Source of the DNA: NORP233 sp050186825
Lineage (GTDB): Bacteria > Planctomycetota > J058
Length of the DNA: 64,000 nucleotides
NCBI GenBank assembly: GCA_050186825.1
Contig: JBFWYD010000059.1
Coordinates: 1-64,000, forward strand
Reading direction: 5' to 3'
Shown: positions 16,069-24,129 of the stretch, one piece after another
Layout of the letters: each line of letters begins with the position of its first letter
How positions within the stretch are numbered: the first letter of the stretch is position 1
Program-made: the position numbers and the translations under genes
Notes under the pieces: generated by a model
Databases searched by the model: none
Seen by the model: the letters and a program-made list of their open reading frames with translations, nothing else
Told to the model about the DNA's origin: nothing

Positions 16069-16462
16069 TCCGCGACCCTGTTCCGTCCTCGGCCCTCCAC
16101 GGGCCGATACTCACGTCCGGGGCGATCGGAGTGGACCTGAAGCGCTGGTGCTCGACCTCGAGCATGTCTCGGGCGGCGTCGAAGCCAGGGAACGCGGCTG
16201 CGAAGGCACGCGTGACCGCGTCGCGGTCGAGCACCCCCTCCTCGGTGTAGGACATGACCACGTGCCGCGCACGAAGAACAAGGAGCAAGGCGCGGAGCGC
16301 CTCCTCGGCGGGCACTCCGCCCGCGCCGCCGCGCGCGCGCTTCATGCAGTAGCGGCTCAGGCGGTCGTCGAGCAGGGTCTGCGGAAGGCCTGTCGTCCCG
16401 GCGAGGTCCGCCTCGACCTCCGCCTCGCAGGCGCCGCACGGCCAGGGACGGTAGCTCCTCAC
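16061..16462 (-). CDS. hypothetical protein, uncertain 5' end
   Basis: 133 residues if begun at the GTG 16462; the frame stays open upstream to 16639, but the region collides head-on with the divergent gene at 16536. A CGAC motif near residue 10, together with CRCEEL in the adjacent frame just upstream, hints that the true N-terminus was a Cys4 ribbon now split by a frame change. The rest (LDDRLSRYCMKRAR, HVVMSYTEEGVLDRDAV, FDAARDMLEVEHQRF) is helical. No family recognised. Confidence 0.35.
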   Translation of the reverse strand: MRSYRPWPCGACEAEVEADLAGTTGLPQTLLDDRLSRYCMKRARGGAGGVPAEEALRALLLVLRARHVVMSYTEEGVLDRDAVTRAFAAAFPGFDAARDMLEVEHQRFRSTPIAPDVSIGPWRAEDGTGSRSG

Positions 16463-16535
16463 ACCGACAGCCCACGCGGACCTCGAGCTCGCGGATCGCC
16501 TGGAGTCGGCTGGCGTCGAGGCGCGCAGCGGGGAC

Positions 16536-17131
16536 ATGGCCAACTCGATCCGCCCGCCCCGGAAGACGCGCCGGCTGAACAAGGCCGGTCGCACGCTGGA
16601 GATCACGCTCGAGCTGCTCATCACCTGCTCGACCGGCATCAGCCGGCCGCTGGGCGACCCCCAGAAGCTCGCGCGCTACCTCGCCGAGGAGGACCACGGG
16701 AAGCTCGAGCGTCGCCTGGCCAGCGACCTCAAGTCGCTGTTCGCCTTCTACCGCTACGGTGTGCTCCACCACGGCGTCCGGCTGCGCTGGGGGTCCTCGA
16801 CGACGGCTACTCCGTCTCCTGGGGCCTGCCCGGCGACTCGACCCTCTACGACACGCTCAAGGCCGCGGCCGAGGAGGGGCAGACCGTCGAGCTGGTCCTG
16901 GGGAACGCGCCCGGCTGGGAGGAGCCCTGGTCTCGCGGCCAGCGGTTCCGGATCCACTCGATCGACATGTACGACGTCGTGGCGGAGGGCCCGGAGGGGC
17001 TCGTCAGGATCCGCCGCGACGAGTTCCAGGCTGCCCCGGGGTTGCTGAGGGCTGGCGCCGGGAGTGAGCTCGTCTTCAGCCTCCCGTGGACGCAAGGACG
17101 GGCGCCTGCTCGCGCGGCTAGCGCGCGATGA
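16536..17131 (+). pseudogene. hypothetical protein broken by a frameshift at a G run
   Basis: The frame starting at the ATG 16536 codes about 85 sensible residues (PPRKTRRLNKAGRTLEITLE, LASDLKSLFAFYRYGVLHHG). At the run of five G near 16790 the sense moves to another frame that continues through VLDDGYSVSWGLPGDSTLYD and FRIHSIDMYDVV to the stop at 17131. One extra G would give a single protein of about 198 residues. No family recognised. Homopolymer undercalling or a recent mutation are equally possible. Confidence 0.5.
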
Positions 17132-17209
17132 GGAGCTCCTGCGGTGACGTGAGGCGGAGCTAGCTGCTCCGTGAGGAGCCTGGCGGGCGAGCTCGACCGG
17201 GTAGCGCCC

Positions 17210-18106
17210 TTACTCCTCCCCGGCCCCTTCCTCCTTGCGGTAGCGGGGGTTGTCGCCCCAGCCGAGCTTGCTGCGCAGCAGGTAGAAGTAGCTGCGCTTG
17301 GCCAGGCTCACGAGCAGGAACTCCTTCTCCGCGCGGCGGATCTGGAGCTCGCTCTGGTCCTGGATCGGGAGCACCTCGTGGCCGTCGAGCACGACCGCGG
17401 CCTCGTCCACGGGCGAGGTGATCTCGAAGCGGAGCGTGCTCTCGCCGGCGACCACGATCGGGCGGTTGGTCAGCGCGTGGGGGGCTATGGGCGTGACCAT
17501 GAAGGCGTTCATCCCGGGGGCGAGGATCGGGCCGCCCAGGGAGAGCGAGTAGGCGGTCGAGCCGACCGGGGTCGAGACGATCAGCCCGTCCGCGCGGTAC
17601 TGGATCGCGTGCTCGTCGTCGACGCTCATCTTGATCGTGATCAGGCGGGTGCGGATCCCCTGGTTGACCACCGCGTCGTTGAGCGCGTACTGGGTGACCT
17701 CGCCGCCGTCGCTGCGCACGGTGCAGCGCAGGCGCATCCGCGGGGTCACCTGGAGCGGCAGGTCGCGCCGCCCGGCGATCCACTCCCGGACCTCGGTCTC
17801 GCTGAACTCGGCCAGGAAGCCGAGCTTGCCCAGGTTGACCCCGAGCGTCGGGACCTGGGTCTTCCCCAGCCGGCGCGCCGTGCTGAGCATGGTCCCGTCG
17901 CCGCCGACCGAGATCGCGAGGTCCGCCTCCAGGCCGAGGGCGCTCAGGTCGCCCTTGCCCTCGATGTCCTCGACCACCTCGAGCTTCGCGCGCTGCAGCC
18001 AGGTCACGATCGCGCGGGCCACGTCCTGGCCCTCGGGCTTGTAGGCCGAGCTGACCACCAGCACCCGCTGGATCTCCTCGCGGCGCAGCCGGCGGAAGCG
18101 CTTCAC
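17210..18106 (-). CDS. nadK: NAD kinase
   Basis: 298 residues from a GTG. NAD kinase phosphorylates NAD to NADP, the only route to NADP. All hallmarks are visible: ISVGGDGTML (residues about 67-76), VNLGKLGFLAEF, ALNDAVV, ADGLIVSTPVGSTAYSLSLG, and the C-terminal region with VVLDGHEVLPI. It follows two ArsA-type ATPase genes with a 13-bp gap and is probably the end of their operon. The N-terminal 12 residues are basic, which is slightly unusual. Confidence 0.95.
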   Translation of the reverse strand: MKRFRRLRREEIQRVLVVSSAYKPEGQDVARAIVTWLQRAKLEVVEDIEGKGDLSALGLEADLAISVGGDGTMLSTARRLGKTQVPTLGVNLGKLGFLAEFSETEVREWIAGRRDLPLQVTPRMRLRCTVRSDGGEVTQYALNDAVVNQGIRTRLITIKMSVDDEHAIQYRADGLIVSTPVGSTAYSLSLGGPILAPGMNAFMVTPIAPHALTNRPIVVAGESTLRFEITSPVDEAAVVLDGHEVLPIQDQSELQIRRAEKEFLLVSLAKRSYFYLLRSKLGWGDNPRYRKEEGAGEE

Positions 18107-18119
18107 CGGGCGGCCTCGC

Positions 18120-19340
18120 TCACAGGCTCTCCTCCGGCCGCAGCAGGTGCTCGACCACCCCGCTCAGGCCGCTCAGGTCGTAGACGTCGCGCGAGAGGCT
18201 GGGCACCTCGTGCACCAGCAACCCCTGGGCGGCGCCCGCCCGCAGCTCGCCGATCCGGGCCCGATCGCCCGCCGCGAGCAGCTCGTGGTCCAGGAACGCC
18301 TTCAGCAAGGGCTCCAGCCCCGCTGGCGGGGCCGCGGCGCTCGCGGCCTGCCAGGCGGCGTCGAAGAGCGGGGCCGGGCCGCCCGCGTGGAGCCGCTCGC
18401 GCAGGCGCGCGCGCAGGGCGAGGTCGGGCAGCGCGCTCGTGTGCACGCGGTTGACGATCACCGCGTCGAGCGGCATCTCGAACTCGCGCAGCCGGTCGCA
18501 GAAGAAGCGGGCCTCCTCGAGCGGCAGCGGCTGGGGCGAGGTCACGACCAGGAAGCTGGTGAAGGGCTCGCGCAGGAGCGAGTCCACGCGCTGGGCCCGG
18601 CCGCGGAAGCCCTCGTACATGCCCTCGAAGGCGCGGAAGAAGTCCGCGAGGTCCTCGACGAACTTGAGCCCCAGCAGGCTGTCCACCTTCCTGACGATCC
18701 GCCCCAGGGCGCGCCCCAGGAAGCCGAAGGACTTCTTGCTCGTCTCGGCCCAGGGCTTGAGGAAGATCTCCAGCGTCGAGCGGTCGAAGGCGTCCGACAT
18801 CCGCTTGGGCGCCTGGAGGAAGTCGATGGCGTGCTTGGTCGGGGGCGTGTCGAGCACGACCAGGTCGAACTCGCCCTCCTCGTGCAGCTCGTAGAGCTTC
18901 TCCATGGCCATGTAGTCGGAGGAGCCCACGACGGTGCTGCTCATCTGCTGATAGAACTTGTTGCCGAGGATCGTCTGGCGCGCCTCCTCGCTCGCGGCGT
19001 AGCGCGAGATCAGGCGGTCGAAGGTCCCCTTGGTGTCGAGCATCAGCGCGTGCAGCGTGCCCGCGGGCTCGATCCCTGCCTCGGCGAAGCGCGCCGGGTC
19101 GACCTGCACCAGCTCGTTGCCCAGCTCGCTGAGCCCGAGCGAGTTCGCCAGCCGGCGGGCCGGGTCGATGGTGCACACCACGGCGCGCTTGCCGAGCACG
19201 GCCGCGGCCAGGGCCAGCGAGGCCGAGGTGGTGGTCTTGCCCACCCCACCCGAGCCGCAGCAGATGAGGACCTTCTTCTCCTCGAGCAGGCGGGCCAGCG
19301 CGCCACCCCTCGCCAGCGAAGCGTCCGGCGAGGCGCTCAC
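18120..19340 (-). CDS. ArsA/GET3-family ATPase, second of a pair
   Basis: 406 residues from a GTG that overlaps the upstream stop by 4 bp. Deviant Walker A CGSGGVGKTTTSASLA with the signature Lys, switch I region TIDPARRLANSLG, and switch II LVVLDTPPTKHAIDFL. Related ATPases work as dimers; in myxobacteria and relatives such paired, non-arsenic ArsA genes have been linked to protein localisation. No arsenic genes are nearby. A much longer frame exists upstream but is a shadow of the preceding gene. Confidence 0.85.
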   Translation of the reverse strand: MSASPDASLARGGALARLLEEKKVLICCGSGGVGKTTTSASLALAAAVLGKRAVVCTIDPARRLANSLGLSELGNELVQVDPARFAEAGIEPAGTLHALMLDTKGTFDRLISRYAASEEARQTILGNKFYQQMSSTVVGSSDYMAMEKLYELHEEGEFDLVVLDTPPTKHAIDFLQAPKRMSDAFDRSTLEIFLKPWAETSKKSFGFLGRALGRIVRKVDSLLGLKFVEDLADFFRAFEGMYEGFRGRAQRVDSLLREPFTSFLVVTSPQPLPLEEARFFCDRLREFEMPLDAVIVNRVHTSALPDLALRARLRERLHAGGPAPLFDAAWQAASAAAPPAGLEPLLKAFLDHELLAAGDRARIGELRAGAAQGLLVHEVPSLSRDVYDLSGLSGVVEHLLRPEESL

Positions 19341-20338
19341 TTCGGCGCCCCGATCAGCCCGGCGCCCACGAGCGACTCCTCGAGCACGCGGGCGACCTGC
19401 TCGAGCTGGCCGTAGCCGAAGGACTCGGCGAACACGTAGGGGACCTCGATCAGGGGGAGGGCGATCCGGGTCCGCAGCTCCTCGCGGTAGCGCGCGGCCA
19501 GGCGCGCGCGCGAGGCGCCGTACTCCGCGGCGACCCCCAGGGCGGTGCTGGTGAGCTCCGGCGCGGCCTCGGCGCCGACCAGGGCGCCCAGGGCCACCCG
19601 CGCGGCGGGGGCCGCGAGCACGGGCTCGAGCTCCTCGAGCTCGCCCAGGCGATCCGGCGCGACCGCGTTCAGGACCACGGCCTCGAGCGGCACGCGCAGG
19701 TCGGCCTTCGCGCTCTCGTAGAAGTGGACGGCCTCGTTGACCGGCATCTCCTCGGGGATGGTCACGATGATCAAACCCGTGGTCTTCGGGTTCTCGAGCA
19801 TGGCCTGGACCCCGAGCGCGTTGGTGCGCAGCGGGCCCATCAGCAGCTTGCTCGCCTGCTCGGGCAGGGCCAGCAGCCCCAGCCCGTGGCCGGTCGCGGG
19901 CGCGTCGAAGATCACCAGGTCCCACTTGGGCTGGCTGCGCCACCAGGAGCGCTCCTCGACCAGGTCCCACACCTTGCCCAGGGAGATCATCTCCTTGATC
20001 GCCGGCGAGACCCGGAACCAGTTCTGGAACAGCCGGCTGCCCACGATGTGCTTCACGAGGGTACGCACGCGCAGCTGCTTGAGGAAGTAGTCCGAGACCA
20101 CGGTGATCGGGTCGAGGTTGATCGCCGAGATCGAGTCGCGGAGCGGCGTGACGCGGTCCTCGACCGGGTGGTCCAGCTCGAAGAGCTGCTGGGTGCGGCC
20201 CTGGTCGTCCATCTTGACCAGGAGCACGTTCATCCCCCGGGCCGAGGCGATCAGGCCCAGGGCGGACGAGATCACGGTCTTGCCGACGCCGCCCTTCCCG
20301 CTGATCACGACCAGCCGCTTCTCGAGCAGGTCGGTCAC
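19337..20338 (-). CDS. ArsA/GET3-family ATPase, first of a pair
   Basis: 333 residues from a GTG. Deviant Walker A SGKGGVGKTVISSALG; KMDDQGRTQQLFEL at switch I; and DLVIFDAPATGHGLGLLALP at switch II, which is the ArsA-type DxPxTGH signature. It differs clearly from its partner, so the pair is an ancient heterodimer-type arrangement rather than a fresh duplication. The unit reads ATPase, ATPase, nadK. Just upstream (20341-20370) a CGCCCCTCGACGACG unit is repeated twice. Confidence 0.85.
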   Translation of the reverse strand: MTDLLEKRLVVISGKGGVGKTVISSALGLIASARGMNVLLVKMDDQGRTQQLFELDHPVEDRVTPLRDSISAINLDPITVVSDYFLKQLRVRTLVKHIVGSRLFQNWFRVSPAIKEMISLGKVWDLVEERSWWRSQPKWDLVIFDAPATGHGLGLLALPEQASKLLMGPLRTNALGVQAMLENPKTTGLIIVTIPEEMPVNEAVHFYESAKADLRVPLEAVVLNAVAPDRLGELEELEPVLAAPAARVALGALVGAEAAPELTSTALGVAAEYGASRARLAARYREELRTRIALPLIEVPYVFAESFGYGQLEQVARVLEESLVGAGLIGAPK

Positions 20339-20516
20339 CCGGCGCCCCTCGACGACGCGCCCCTCGACGACGTGCTGCGCCCCGTACGCGACGCCACCCC
20401 TGGGCCAGCGAGCTGACCCTCGGGGTGACGGCCCGCCGGGAGGCGGGAGGCTGTTGGGTTGCCGATCATGGGCCGGCCGCCAGGGTGGCGCCGGCCGGGG
20501 CCGACGCCGGGGCGGC

Positions 20517-20678
20517 TCAAGTCTTGCCAGCGAGCCGGAGGCGGCGCTTGCGACGAGCCTTCAGCATCAGCTTCAGGTTCTTGCGCTTCGCGCCGCGCGG
20601 CATGTGGCTCTTCGGCTTGCTCCGGAACCCGTGGCGCCGGCGCTTGATCAGCGAACTCTTGCGAATTCTCTTCTTCAC
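20517..20678 (-). CDS. very small basic protein resembling ribosomal protein bL34
   Basis: 53 residues from a GTG, stop TGA at 20517-20519. About half the residues are Lys or Arg. The core KRRRHGFRSK matches the bL34 signature (R.THGFR.RM), and the C-terminus LKARRKRRLRLAG resembles its RR.KGRK.L ending, but a short insertion (KSHMPRGAKRKN) separates them. bL34 is normally about 45 residues. Its usual neighbours rnpA and dnaA are absent. It could instead be another small ribosome-associated protein. Confidence 0.6.
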   Translation of the reverse strand: MKKRIRKSSLIKRRRHGFRSKPKSHMPRGAKRKNLKLMLKARRKRRLRLAGKT

Positions 20679-20822
20679 GAATGGGCTCCAGGGTCGGACA
20701 CGAGCCAGCGCGCGAGGGCGCGGGCTCGCCGATGAGGGGGCGTATGGTAGTGACGAGGGTGGCCCCCCGCAAGCCTCAAGACGCCAGCGGCCAGCGCGGC
20801 CGAGGCGCCTCTGGGGAGGGGC

Positions 20823-21956
20823 CTAGCCCTCCTTGCCGTCCTTGTTCTCGAGCGGGTTCTCGCCGTTCTTGAGCTTCTCGAAGGCCTCGGCGATCTCCTG
20901 CCGGCGCTTGACCTTGCGCTCCTCCTCCTTCTGCCAGGCCGCGGCGTCCTGCTTGTCCCACTCGACCCACTTGCGGTAGGCGATGGTCTCGGGGCGGGTG
21001 CGCAGGGCCTCCTGCACGCCGGCGGGCCAGCCCATGGTCTTGCCGGTGATCGCCTCCATGGCCTCGTTGCCCTCGAGGCGCACGAAGGGCGAGGTGATGT
21101 CGCCCTCGTTGTCCATCAGGCGGAGCAGGCCGGCGTGGGCCTGGAAGTGGCGGAACAGCCAGCGGGTGGCCTCGGGGTCCTTGGAGCCCTTGATGATGTC
21201 CGAGAGCGCGTCGGCCGCGGTGCGGGCCTCCCAGAGGCGCGCCGCCGAGAGGGCGGTCACCAGCGCCGGGATCGCGCGCTCGCCGTAGGTCGCGACCAGC
21301 TCCTCGCGGGCGGCCTCGCGCCGCACGGCGCTGCCGGCCATCCCGCCGCGGCCCTTGCCGCCGCGGCCGCGCTGCCAGCCGAGCTGCTGGATGCGCTGCT
21401 TGATGTCGGCCTCCTGCTCGCCGCTGAGCTTGATCGCGTCGAGGCGCTCCTCCTTGGTCAGGCCGAGGTTCTTGAGCTCGGTCTGGAGCTGGTCGCGGAT
21501 CGGCGTCAGCTCCTCGATCTTCTCCTTCGAGACCTCGGGGCCCCAGCGCCACTCGCCGTCACCGGCCTTGGCGCCGCCCCCGTTCCCCCCGCCGGCCTTG
21601 GGCGTGGTCGGGGTCGTGGGTGTCCCCGGGGTGCCCGGCGTTCCACCCTCGCGGCCGGCGCGGGCGGCCTCGTCGGCGGCCTTCTTGTCGGCCTCGATCT
21701 GCTTGAGCTGCTCGACGCTGCGCGGCTTGCCCTCGTAGCCCCAGGTCTCGTTCTCCGAGAAGGTCGCGACCTTGAACTTGGGGATCGAGATCACGCCGCC
21801 GGCCGTGCGGATCTTGATGAGCTCCTTCTGCTCCTCGACGAGGCGCCCGTGGATCTCGCGCCCGTTGTTGAGGGTCACCGTGTCGGCGCGGGACGCCGTG
21901 GGCAGCCCGCACAAACCGAGGGCCGCGGCGCACAGGAGCCAGGTGGGTCGTCTCAT
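20823..21956 (-). CDS. secreted helical protein with C-terminal YRKW motif
   Basis: 377 residues from an ATG preceded by GGAAGGA. A Sec signal peptide (about 1-24, ending SRADTV) is clear. Residues 25-60 form a small beta domain (TLNNGREIHGRLVEEQKE) of the kind seen in planctomycete exported proteins. A Gly/Thr/Pro linker with repeated TPGTPTTP follows, then a helical region with HEAT-like character. Near the C-terminus TIAYRKWVEWDKQ resembles the end of the secreted protein at 59393-60715. Function unknown; periplasmic or surface location inferred. Confidence 0.7.
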   Translation of the reverse strand: MRRPTWLLCAAALGLCGLPTASRADTVTLNNGREIHGRLVEEQKELIKIRTAGGVISIPKFKVATFSENETWGYEGKPRSVEQLKQIEADKKAADEAARAGREGGTPGTPGTPTTPTTPKAGGGNGGGAKAGDGEWRWGPEVSKEKIEELTPIRDQLQTELKNLGLTKEERLDAIKLSGEQEADIKQRIQQLGWQRGRGGKGRGGMAGSAVRREAAREELVATYGERAIPALVTALSAARLWEARTAADALSDIIKGSKDPEATRWLFRHFQAHAGLLRLMDNEGDITSPFVRLEGNEAMEAITGKTMGWPAGVQEALRTRPETIAYRKWVEWDKQDAAAWQKEEERKVKRRQEIAEAFEKLKNGENPLENKDGKEG

Positions 21957-22078
21957 GGGTGTCGTTCCTTCCCCCGGGACGCGCAGAACTTAGGCGTCGC
22001 GGCGGCAATGGTATCCCCCCCGGGCGACCCGAGCAATCGGAGGCATCGCAGGGATCCGGTCGGTCCTCGGGGCCCGGC

Positions 22079-22798
22079 TCAGAGCCGGCGCAGGAGCTCC
22101 TGCTTCTTGGCCTGGTACTCCTCCTCCCCGATGAGGCCCTGATCGCGCCACTCCCGCAGCCGGCGCAGCTTGGCCTCGATCTCGTCGGCGCCCTCGGCGG
22201 GGCCCCTGGGACCCCGCTCGAAGCCAGGCCCAGTCGGCGCGGCAGCCGGCGCGGGGGCGGCGCCCGAGGGCACGGGCGCGGGGCTCGCGCTCCCCACCGG
22301 CGCCACGGCGTTGCGCCGGGCGCGGAGGTGGTCGAGGGCCAGGACCATCCGGCTCCGGGCCCAGCGCGGACGCGAGCGCAGCAGCAGGTAGGGGCGCGCC
22401 AGCCCGGCGCTGGCCAGGACGGGCGTGACCCGGTCCTTCACCCCGCGCTCCGAGCCCGGCCGCAGGTAGAGGAACAGGGTCTCGGGGCGCGAAGGGAGGG
22501 TCGTGAGCGGCTGGCCCTCCACCGCCTCCACGTCGCGCCAGCGCAGGGTCGAGGGCTGCTGCTCCGGCTCGTCGAGGGGGTGGTAGCGCACGAGCTGCGC
22601 GTCCACCTCGAGCACCTCTCGATCCCGGAAGGTCGAGCCCGCGCCGTCGGTGCCGCCCTCGACCAGCCCGCGCAGCACCTCGATCGCGCGCGCGTCGCGG
22701 GCCGCGTCGTCGAGCTGCTCCCAGTCGTCTCCGAGGGGATGCACGGCGCAGCCGGCGACGAGGAGGGCGAGGAGCAGCAGGCCGCGGCGTCGGGTCAT
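22079..22798 (-). CDS. lipoprotein with C-terminal SHOCT domain
   Basis: 239 residues. The N-terminus LLLLALLVAGCAVHP is a lipoprotein signal with lipobox VAGC. A beta-rich middle part (LRWRDVEAVEGQPL, TLFLYLRPGSERG) precedes a Pro/Ala linker, and the last 30 residues are a SHOCT domain (IEAKLRRLREWRDQGLIGEE, then YQAKKQELL), a short helical module often found at protein ends. Start at 22798: a TAGAAT box lies eight bases upstream, so the message is probably leaderless. Confidence 0.75.
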   Translation of the reverse strand: MTRRRGLLLLALLVAGCAVHPLGDDWEQLDDAARDARAIEVLRGLVEGGTDGAGSTFRDREVLEVDAQLVRYHPLDEPEQQPSTLRWRDVEAVEGQPLTTLPSRPETLFLYLRPGSERGVKDRVTPVLASAGLARPYLLLRSRPRWARSRMVLALDHLRARRNAVAPVGSASPAPVPSGAAPAPAAAPTGPGFERGPRGPAEGADEIEAKLRRLREWRDQGLIGEEEYQAKKQELLRRL

Positions 22799-22806
22799 GG
22801 GGCGGG

Positions 22807-22812
22807 ATTCTA
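22807..22812 (-). promoter_or_regulatory. putative -10 box (TAGAAT), leaderless arrangement
   Basis: Minus strand TAGAAT, eight bases (CCCGCCCC), then the ATG of the SHOCT lipoprotein. Five of six positions match the sigma-70 consensus. No Shine-Dalgarno sequence fits between. Confidence 0.45.
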
Positions 22813-22827
22813 GGCGCAGCCCCGACC

Positions 22828-24129
22828 TCAAGGCACCGACCATCCCCCGGCGCCCGGGGGCGGCGGGAGCAGGGCGGGCCGGAAGCCGCCGCGCGGCGAG
22901 ACGTAGGTCCACCGCGCCGGGACGGAGACGAACTCGCGCTCGGGCCAGCGCAGGGCCGTGAGCGCGCCGCCGAACACCGCTCCCTGGTCCACGCAGGCGG
23001 TCCGCCCGCGCCAGCGCGCGCGCTCGACCGGGGTGTGCCCGTAGACCACGTCCGCCGCGCCGTCCCAGCTCGCGGCCCAGTCGCGGCGCTCGGGCAGGCC
23101 GCTCGCGTCCTGCTCGCCGGTGGTGTCGCCGTAGAGGGCGAGCGCGCGCAGCCGCGCCCCGCCGCGCCCGACCAGGTGCGGGCGGATCGCCCCGTGCACC
23201 GCGACCAGCCGCCCGCCGGCCAGGACCAGGTGCTCGGGCAGCGCGGCGATGAACTCCCGCGCCTCGGCCTCGACCCCGGCCCGCTCGCTCGCGGGGAGCG
23301 CGGCGAGCTGCGCGAGGGTCTCGGCCAGGCCGTCGCGGACGGTGACCTTGTGCCCCTCGAGATGCCGGCGGAGCTTCTCGTCGTGGTTCCCGAGCACGCA
23401 CAGCGCGTGGCCGGCGGCCACCGACGCCCGGGCCGCGCGCAAGACCTCGACGCAGGCGGGGCCGCGGTCGACGAGGTCGCCCAGGAACACGAGCGTCCGG
23501 GCGGGGTGTCGGAAGCCCGCGCCGTGGCGCTCGTAGCCGAGCCGCGCCAGGAGCTCGCGCAGCTCGTCCCAGCAGCCGTGCACGTCGCCCACCAGGTCGA
23601 AGGGACCCGTGAGCTCGCGCCGGTCGCAGGGGAGCGGCCGCGCGCGCCAGCCCTCGAGCTCCGCCGCGCGCGGGACGCGGAGCACGCGCACGTCCTTGCG
23701 CTTCCCGAGCGCGGCGAGCTGCTGGTCGAGGCGGGCCCGCTGCGCCGCGAGCTCCTCGGGCGCGAGCCCGCTGGCCGCGCGGCAGGCGCGCGCCGGAGCG
23801 GTCAGCCCGACCGCGATCGTGCCCAGGTGCGCGCGGCGCGCGGCCGTCGCCAGGGCCTCGAGGTCGTGCTCGGGCCAGGGCTCGAGCTCGACCACCGTGA
23901 AGCGCCCGCGCTCGAGCCGCTCGGTGACGACCGCGAGCAGCAGGGTCCAGGCCCCCGGGTCCCGCGCGTCGGTGGCGCCCAGGGCGCGCCGCAGCTCTTG
24001 CGCGCGCACCCGCTCCTCGGGCGCGAACAGCCGCTCGACCAGCGCGCCGCCGCCGCCCCCCTCGGGGCCGCACACGAGCACCAGCGCCGGCGACTCGAGC
24101 TCGAGCCAGGACCCGGGCGCGGGGCTCAT
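22828..24129 (-). CDS. Pnkp-like protein: degenerate kinase domain fused to intact metallophosphatase
   Basis: 433 residues. The C-terminal half is a PP2A-like metallophosphatase with every metal ligand in place: DLVGDVHGCWDEL, GDLVDRGP, LGNHDEKLRRHLEG, VAVHGAIRPH and VYGHTPV. This is the phosphatase wording of bacterial polynucleotide kinase-phosphatase. The N-terminal 190 residues align by layout with the Pnkp kinase, including a lid-like APEELAAQRARLDQQL, but the P-loop reads CGPEGGGGGALVER, without the Lys and Ser/Thr that bind nucleotide. The ligase domain of full Pnkp is missing. The start overlaps the upstream RING-like gene by 4 bp. I infer 2',3'- or 3'-phosphate end processing or protein dephosphorylation. 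Confidence 0.8.
   Translation of the reverse strand: MSPAPGSWLELESPALVLVCGPEGGGGGALVERLFAPEERVRAQELRRALGATDARDPGAWTLLLAVVTERLERGRFTVVELEPWPEHDLEALATAARRAHLGTIAVGLTAPARACRAASGLAPEELAAQRARLDQQLAALGKRKDVRVLRVPRAAELEGWRARPLPCDRRELTGPFDLVGDVHGCWDELRELLARLGYERHGAGFRHPARTLVFLGDLVDRGPACVEVLRAARASVAAGHALCVLGNHDEKLRRHLEGHKVTVRDGLAETLAQLAALPASERAGVEAEAREFIAALPEHLVLAGGRLVAVHGAIRPHLVGRGGARLRALALYGDTTGEQDASGLPERRDWAASWDGAADVVYGHTPVERARWRGRTACVDQGAVFGGALTALRWPEREFVSVPARWTYVSPRGGFRPALLPPPPGAGGWSVP

Noticed and set aside
18120..19340. arsenite efflux operon
   Set aside because: ArsA-type ATPases only; no arsB, arsR, arsC or arsD nearby, and nadK follows.
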